A stretch of DNA of 64,000 bases from Amphimedon queenslandica (taxonomy: Eukaryota > Porifera > Demospongiae > Haplosclerida > Niphatidae): NCBI RefSeq assembly GCF_000090795.2, contig NW_003546282.1, positions 65,086 to 129,085 of the forward strand, written 5' to 3'. Both the position numbers and the translations under genes were made by a program. A model generated the notes under the pieces. The model had not been told where the DNA came from. It saw only the letters and a program-made list of their open reading frames with translations, and did not search any database. Positions 57,839 through 64,000 of the stretch are shown here, piece by piece. How positions within the stretch are numbered: the first letter of the stretch is position 1; the number at the start of each line of letters is the position of its first letter.

Positions 57839-58563
57839 ATGGCGTCCAAAAGGACATTATCAGACATAGAAAAGGTATCCTAGATAATTAGATATTTCTC
57901 TTTATTTATTTATTAATTTAGGAAGATGGAGGAACAAGGTAGCAAAGTTTTTAGGTGGTAGGCCTTTTTGCATAATAATTTAATTTTGCTTAGAAAGAAA
58001 GTCCTAAAGTTTAGAAACTATAATCCTCACACAGAAGACCTGAAGGAGAAAAAACTAAAAAGAACTATGCCGGAATCAAGTAAAATATAAATGTGATTAT
58101 TAAAATTTTATCAAAAATATTTTCACACTACAGTTGAAAATCAAGTATCAGAACAAATTGAGGCGGGTGGACATTCTCAAGTTGAGGAAGTGGTAAGTGC
58201 AATAGTTGTCATTAATTTTAATTATAATCAATTCTTTATTATACCTTTTCCATCCCTCTGTTATAGAATTTATCTAACCTGGCACCTAAGAAAGCTAACT
58301 GGTTAGCAATGACAGTAAATTATAAATGGTTTTTTAAATATAAATTAGGGATTTAAAGAGAGATACAGCATCAAAGTTGGAAATACTCGAAAGACGGACA
58401 CAGAAAGCAATTATTGAGTTGATTCGTAAGGAAACAATAATAATTATAATTATTAGCATTTATTGTTATAGGTGAAAGATTAAAGGAGGATGGTGAAGGA
58501 TTAGCATCTGCAGTTGCTGCACAAGGAGAAGAGTATGGACATGACGATGACACACAAGATTAA
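57839..58563 (+). CDS. CCDC12: Coiled-coil domain-containing protein 12 (cwf18 splicing factor family)
   Basis: Small spliceosome-associated protein, orthologous to fission yeast cwf18. Seven short exons: 57839-57874, 57922-57938, 57994-58079, 58134-58192, 58267-58301, 58349-58425, 58472-58563; total 133 aa (human 166). Conserved core: LKFRNYNPHTEDLKEKKLKR, then VEEVNLSNLAPKKANWDLKR and ASKLEILERRTQKAIIELIR, ERLK. The tail is acidic. Introns are 47-74 nt and one exon is 17 nt, typical of compact sponge genes. The N-terminal coiled coil is shorter than in human. Confidence 0.93.
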
Positions 58564-58738
58564 CATAAAAATAATCATCATTATTGAAATTGGGCCATGA
58601 TTAATGTGGGTGTATATGGGCGTGATCGATGCATATCATATATCTATCGCGCATGATCGATCTCAGGCAACAAGATCTCTTGATTTTAATTCCCGTGAGC
58701 TGACTTGTATATAAAAACAGCAGAGCCGTATTCAGAAG

Positions 58739-61700
58739 ATGATGAAAAGACAGTTCCTTCTTCTGTGTCTGTTGTATTTTTGTCTTTTTATTGTCAGCAG
58801 TGAGGGCAAAGAGCAAAGGGATAGGAATGGAGTAAGATTCCCGAGAGGCTAACTATTAAATGCTTGTTGTTTACTGTCTATGTTTCACATTTTTAGCCCG
58901 ACCTGTCTATTAGCGAAGAATTATTTGTGCGTCAGTTGGATAAAGCCGCCAATTCTGTGGACCAGTCAACTTACAGGTTCTGTAGCAATGGAGAATGGAC
59001 TAATCCGAGTGAGTCTTTTTTAATGCAATATATAACAATAATGATAAAAATAGCAGTGGTATATACACACTACCATTGAAATCATCCCCATTAGTACAAA
59101 ATTGTAAACCAGGTAAGCCCCACAAAATACACGGTAGGTTAATTATTCAAATACTTTGTTTATTTTTCTGGGAGCTTGTTATTATATAAGCCTGTCTAAC
59201 ACTCTTCTAAACTGATGATGTGATAATATCTACATGATTGTATGTTTCTACTACAAAAAACTTTTCTGTTGCACAGACAATAAGTGAACAATAAAGCACA
59301 CAGTGGGCGTATTTGGCCAAACTCCCCTGTACTATTGCCCGATTTTGGAGCAACTTTAAAAATTTGTTAAATTTGAGTGGAATCAACTCAAACTTGATGC
59401 ACAATATAAGTGCAAGTGCATCAGAAAATAATGTAAAATTGGAACTTTTCATTTTTGATTAAATTTCGCCGAAGTACTTGATACATATTGATGCCCTTAT
59501 GTTATGTGGAAAGTTTGAGCTTATTTTGACAAGCATTTTCAAAAACAAGCCAATTTTTTGAAAAAAGCAAAGGGTATAAGCTCGTGGTTTTTCTAAAAAT
59601 TGGCCCCCAATTTTAAGGGTGATTGAAATACCTCCTTGTGCTGTATAAGAAGTTTGAATTTATTTCTGTGAAAATTTTTTGAGTTTTAGGCAATTAAAAG
59701 AAATCCCCATTTCTTAAAGATATACCACTTAGATTTTCGACTTGAAGTTGTAGATTTGTTAAGATATTGCAGTTGAGATTGTGTTAGTACCAAACTTTAT
59801 TCCTCAATTTTTCATAGTAAAGCTATGAATAATATGTATTTGAGCACATGCCCAGCACACCTTATTAATATGACCTTATATGTAACTGGATTCATAGATG
59901 GTGGTCTACTAATATGACAAGCATTGATCAATGCTACATTTAATGGACACTATAAAGGTGGGCATCCACTATGTAACTTTGTTGCCAGTACTTTTGATGT
60001 GGTTGTGCAACATGTTGCATGAAGCTGAGACTCTCTCTACTTCATGCAACATGTTGCCCAACCACATCAAAGGTTTAACCACAAGTTACACTCAGCAATC
60101 CTGCATAGTGGATGCCCACCTTAAATGTTGACCCATGGCAGCCTCCAATAAAATTAAATCCTTTACAATTGCTGTTATACATGTAGCTATCACTTATCAA
60201 GAAATATATAGACAATATATTTCTTGATAAGTGATAACTACATGTGCATATATTACTATTGCAATAATTTTTTGTTTTTGATTTATACATTACTATGCTC
60301 CATGTCTGCATATCTTTCTCCATACATGTAGATGAGCAAGATAATTCATGCATATGTGTGTCCTGTCACTCAGTCTATGAGGTGTGTGGTACAACACTAA
60401 TGTACATAAGCTCAGCATTGAACTTGTCGTTAAACCTCAGAATAAATAATGATAGTAATGGCACTGATTCTAATGAATCAACTACAGCAGAAGGTATGGG
60501 AACATGTTAGTACATACACATACATATTTATTCTGACCTCTTACTCTAGCTTATGGCTATGGAACTATCATGATAGTGTTCATATCACTGTTATCATTGC
60601 TTGGCTTATTTATTGTCCCTTGTCTTACTCGGACAAACCCTACGGGTCAGTTAATCAGTAGATACCTATTGACATTGCTGACTGCTATGGGAGTATCAGC
60701 TTTGATGTGTGGAGTAATGTTTGAGCTCATACCTACTGTAAGTCATTAAAATGTTGTTTTTGTATTTTTTTCTATTCGCTGATATTATATTCTTTTCCTT
60801 TTATGCAGATATTCCGTATTGGTCATAGTCATGGTGAGAGTCATGATCATGATCATGATCACGATCACAATCATGATCATGATCACGATGATGATGAATT
60901 AAGTGAAAGCGAGATAGTCTGGAAAGGCACTGCAATAGTAGGTGGTGTCTTAATTTTTTACGTGCTGGAGTCAATACTACAAACACTTGTGGATAACACA
61001 AAAAAGAAGAATGATAAGTCAAAGCTAACAGCTGAGGAACAAAAAGCAAAGGATGACCAGAGCCCACTAATGGTAGGAATATTTTAATACTGGACTATGT
61101 GTGGTCAATGAGTGGTTGATCCTTGTTCTTCATATACTGTAGGATGGTGAAATAGAAGTTGTAGCTGATACCAATCAAACCTTTGTCAAAAGGTTTGTTC
61201 CTTTAAACAGGTTCGTCCTTTAGCTTGGATAATATTGATTGGAGATCTAAGTCATAATTGTGCTGATGGTATTGCATTGGGAGCTGCTGTTTCCCAAAGT
61301 CTTGCTCTAGGACTAAGTACAGCTTTTGCTATAGGCCTCCATGAAATACCTCATGAAATAGGTAATGCATTATGACTTTTCTCTGTCATTCCTCTCTTTT
61401 CTTCTATCTTTTCTTGTAGCTGATTTTGGTATACTTGTAAAGTCAGGGTTGCATTGGCTCACTGCTCTTCTGTTCAATTTCCTTTCATCACTGACAGCAA
61501 TTGTTGGGTTTTTCATTGGCGTTGCTATTAGTACTAACAGTGCTACTGCTAATGAATGGTTGTTGGCTATAGCTGCTGGTTCATTCCTGTATATTGCTCT
61601 TGCTGATCTGGTAAGTCTTTGTCTACATAGCATGAAAATACAAATTAAATTTATATTATATATAGCTCCCGGAGTTAAAACTATCTTCATTCCATTCTCA

Positions 61701-61845
61701 TGATCCTGATGCTCCTGAACAACTTGAGTATACAACCAATCAGAAAATCGGTCATGGCTTTGTGATTGCCATTGGATTTCTGATTTCCTTTGCAGTCATG
61801 CTAACTGTGTCACTCAACGAAGAGAGACTAAATGATTTATTTTAG
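58739..61845 (+). CDS. ZIP-family (SLC39, LIV-1 type) zinc transporter, copy 1
   Basis: Membrane metal importer, 452 aa. Exons: 58739-58831, 58897-59008, 60332-60493, 60550-60737, 60809-61072, 61143-61160, 61211-61361, 61420-61610, 61666-61845. A signal peptide (MMKRQFLLLCLLYFCLFIVS) leads a short, cysteine-containing ectodomain (SCHSVYEVCGTTL). The membrane part starts at YGTIMIVFISLLSLLGLFIV. A His-rich cytoplasmic loop follows TM3 (IGHSHGESHDHDHDHDH). TM4 carries LIGDLSHNCADGIALGAA and TM5 GLHEIPHEIADFGIL: the metal-site HNxxDG and HExPHE motifs are intact, but the usual HELGD reads HEIAD. The HE start is closer to ZIP4/5/6/10/12 than to ZIP8/14 (EE). Exon 6 is an 18-nt microexon if the donor at 61161 is used; a donor at 61158 also keeps frame. 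TATATAAAA at 58708-58716 gives a very short leader. Confidence 0.9.
59955..60122. mobile_element. MITE-like foldback element, AAGGTGGGCATCCACTAT ends
   Basis: 168 bp. The left end AAGGTGGGCATCCACTAT is the complement of the right end ATAGTGGATGCCCACCTT. An inner inverted pair, TTTGATGTGGTTG(T)GCAACA and its complement, with GCATGAAG/CTTCATGC, makes almost the whole element self-complementary. Non-coding. Confidence 0.9.
60179..60245. repeat. Near-perfect 30-bp inverted repeat (hairpin)
   Basis: Arms 60179-60208 and 60216-60245 match with one mismatch around a loop of about 7 nt. The arm starts ACATGTAG and ends AAGAAATATA. It sits 56 bp from the neighbouring foldback element. Confidence 0.93.
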
Positions 61846-62447
61846 TAATTTTTGTATTTTAGTTATATTGCCTTATCTTATTCACTTATTGCCTTCAAAG
61901 AAAATTATTTTACAACAGTTAACTTTTGAATAATAAAACTAAATACGGCATGAATATGGCTTCATATTATATCCCTGCATATGCATGCACACGCTGACAC
62001 AGAGAAGCAAAGACAGTGCACACGGCACTAGTCAACTTTGCTTATAAAACGCTGTCTGCACAGCATAGCCAACACCAACAGTTACATTTCTCCCATGATC
62101 TACTGCTACCTTTCACTAAAGGCTTGACCAAAGGTCATCCGACCCATTCGTATGACTTCACCACCTCTTCCCCGTCTCTACACTGAATTAACACGCCAGG
62201 CTAAGGCCCACTGACTACTGAAGTGATCATCCTTCACAGCATGCAGAGTAAAATGTTGCTAAAATACTCCTCAGTCTGACTGGTTGACACAGGTGAGTAA
62301 GGGCATCACGACCAGCATTGCCGAATCCTTTTTATTTATTCATTGTATGTATTATATACATATAAATAATAGGTGAATCAGCAATCCCTAATCAGTTATC
62401 CTTTACAATTACAGCCCGCCTAGTCTGGCTAGTGCTTGTTGAAGATT
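61846..62447 (+). promoter_or_regulatory. Spacer, promoter and 5' untranslated exon of ZIP copy 2
   Basis: After an AATAAA (61931-61936) that fits copy 1 polyadenylation, CTTATAAAA lies at 62040-62048. A probable untranslated exon ends at a strong donor CACAG|gtgagt at 62292. It would join the acceptor ...caattacag at 62413, 34 nt before the ATG. Confidence 0.55.
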
Positions 62448-64000
62448 ATGGAAAGATCAGCCCTACTGTGTCTATTGCTTTCTTGCTTCCTTATTGTTAG
62501 CAGTGAGAGTAATGAGGAAAAGCCTATAAATGTGGTAAGACTCCATTATTGCCTTATATAATGGCTTCACACATTTTTATATAGCCTGATAAGCTATTTG
62601 TGAGTGAGTTGGATAAAGCTGCCAGTTCTGTGGACCAGTCAACTTACAGTGCCTGTAGCAATGAATGGACTAATTCAAGTGAGTCGGGTGAACACAATAG
62701 TGATTTCGGCTGAAGTCATATGCAGCTGAATCGAGCATCATTAGTAGCTTATTAGAACAAAGTTCTGTAGAATGTTTCAGGTGTTTAATTATTAGAAAGA
62801 ACCTAATTTGCAATTAATTGTTTATTATACTTGACTGGATCAATGCAAAATAGATTTTGGGCAATTTATGTCCCTTGAAAAAGTTTCATGTGGATATACA
62901 ATAAATGATGGATGTTATTTAACATAAATCAGCCATCTAGAACTTTAATTACCATATAGCGCTTTAATTTGGCGATTGGCAGTTTTCAAGCAGAATCGCC
63001 AATCATTAATGCGCATACTCAGTAATGCACGTGTACACAAAAATTCACCAAATTAAAAACTGCAAATTATAATTTTACAGCAAAATTGCCAAAATGAAGT
63101 GCTATACGGTATGCTGGACATTATTTGGAAAATTTTGCTAAAGATTACTTTTGGCAGTTTTTAACTAGGGATTGGCAATTTCACTTTCAAATGCTCCATT
63201 TCCTTACCACTAATTGAAGTGATGTACATGCAATGTGCACTGCATGCATAACTGTTACTGCATGTATGTACTGCTCAAGCAATAAGTGAACAGTGAGCAC
63301 ACAGCAGTAGCAGCACCAAGCAGTAGTAGATTAATAGAATTGATTAGTCCCATTTTAACATATTCAATCCCATGCAACATTGCATGATATGGCAAATTTT
63401 CCCTTACCATCACTGATGCATGAGCGTGCATGTTAATCAGTACTGAAAGAGGCATGAATACTGTGTGCTGAGAATCGTGGGACCATAGATAAAGGTTGCG
63501 TGATACTAATACATTGACCTTACCTGTAACTAAATTCATCAGTGAAAGCGCAACATACATCAACACTATGTGTGCATGTTAATTAGTACTGAACAAATAG
63601 TAGAGGTATGAATACTGTGTGGTTGAGCACATGCCCAGCATATGCAAACGAATCATAGATATAGTGGGACCATAGATAACAGTTGCACAATACTAATTCA
63701 TTGACCTTATCTGTAACTAGATTCATGGAAGCGACATACATCAAAGCTATACACAGTTAAATGAATAATAACACTAGGGGCCTCCAATGACATAAAAATC
63801 TTAAAAGAAATTACTTATTATACAGACAAAATGCTACTTACTATTGTTTTCAACTTTTATATTACTACTATAACCCCTGTCTGCTTGATATATTGCACAT
63901 TCTTCTTCATATACATGCAGATGAGCAAGATGATATTCATGTGTCCTGTCACTCAGTCTATGAGGTGTGTGGTACAACACTAATGTACATGAGCTCAGTA
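62448..64000 (+). CDS. ZIP-family zinc transporter, copy 2 (5' part; continues past window)
   Basis: Tandem duplicate of the preceding ZIP gene. Exons seen: 62448-62534 (signal peptide MERSALLCLLLSCFLIVS), 62585-62678 (KLFVSELDKAASSVDQSTYS) and 63922 to the window end (VSCHSVYEVCGTTLMYMSS). Intron positions and phases match copy 1 (0, 1). It is cut only by the window end; no damage is visible. The second intron again holds a MITE (62950-63111). The leader and ectodomain are more diverged than the SCHSVYEVCGTTLMY exon. Confidence 0.88.
62950..63111. mobile_element. MITE of the TACCATATAGCGC / TACCGTATAGC family
   Basis: 162 bp. The left end TACCATATAGCGCTTTAATTT and right end AAATGAAGTGCTATACGGTA are inverted copies with small differences. 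Inner TTGGCGATT words are inverted too. Lies in intron 2 of ZIP copy 2. Confidence 0.85.

Larger units (their letters stand above)
59009..60331 (+). other. Intron 2 of ZIP copy 1
   Basis: Non-coding. Holds a copy of the ~180-bp repeat in reverse orientation (about 59330-59465) followed by a direct copy of the 177-bp type (59470-59700), a MITE (59955-60122) and a near-perfect hairpin (60179-60245). Confidence 0.7.

Noticed and set aside
60801-61067. Minus-strand His/Asp-rich frame
   Set aside because: Antisense of the His-rich loop of the ZIP transporter; CATGATCATG repeats read similarly on both strands.
61143-61215. Apparent frameshift/stop in ZIP copy 1 between the zinc loop and TM4
   Set aside because: A 50-nt GT-AG intron (donor 61161, acceptor 61209-61210) with a normal pyrimidine-rich end restores the frame. 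Introns of this size are common in the window.
62448-64000. ZIP copy 2 as a truncated pseudogene
   Set aside because: The truncation is the window end. The visible exons are open, have good splice sites and keep copy 1 phases.

Overview
This window looks like nuclear DNA from a marine sponge, most likely a demosponge close to Amphimedon queenslandica. The evidence is a Pax gene with a PaxB-type paired domain and a homeodomain, AT-rich and microsatellite-rich intergenic DNA, very compact gene spacing, many introns of about 50-60 nt, and a set of strictly animal genes (type II TGF-beta receptor kinases, STRIP, amphiphysin/BIN, SETD7, a GULP-like PTB protein). The species is inferred; the animal assignment is firm. 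No tRNA, rRNA, CRISPR or prokaryotic feature was seen. All gene models were built by hand from splice sites. In each multi-exon model the exon lengths sum to a whole number of codons.

Layout. 1-4.4 kb: PaxB-like gene on the minus strand, with its 3' end outside the window. 5.2-25 kb: a large minus-strand gene for a 1013-residue type II TGF-beta receptor with three activin-receptor-like ectodomains, two EGF domains, one membrane segment and an intact kinase. 25.1-27.7 kb: NACA (nascent polypeptide-associated complex alpha), whose start codon is split by an intron. 28-30.4 kb: STRIP, sharing a 186-bp divergent promoter with the plus-strand amphiphysin/BIN gene (30.6-40.1 kb). 40.2-41.3 kb: two divergent, intronless secreted-protein genes sharing a nearly mirror-symmetric promoter. 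41.6-43.7 kb: ribulose-phosphate 3-epimerase. 43.8-44.9 kb: intronless SETD7. 46.6-47.0 kb: mitochondrial ribosomal protein bL32m. 47.2-56.0 kb: a tandem pair of short type II TGF-beta receptor kinases. 56.2-57.7 kb: a GULP/CED-6-like PTB protein, divergent from CCDC12 (57.8-58.6 kb). 58.7-64 kb: a ZIP zinc transporter and a tandem second copy cut by the window end.

Introns and spacers are full of small non-coding elements. These include MITE-like foldbacks with TACCGTA-type or GGCNACGTTTACACAG-type inverted ends, a ~177-187 bp dispersed or tandem repeat, a 41-bp satellite whose unit holds a palindrome, long CA/CT/AAT microsatellites and a pervasive TACATGTA motif.

The most unusual features are the triple-ectodomain/EGF receptor built from symmetric phase-1 exons, loss of the catalytic lysine in one tandem receptor (with DLG instead of DFG in its neighbour), the symmetric bidirectional promoter, a KLF/Sp-like CCACACCC/CCACGCC motif at many promoters, and CT microsatellites lying on the sense strand just before 3' splice sites.
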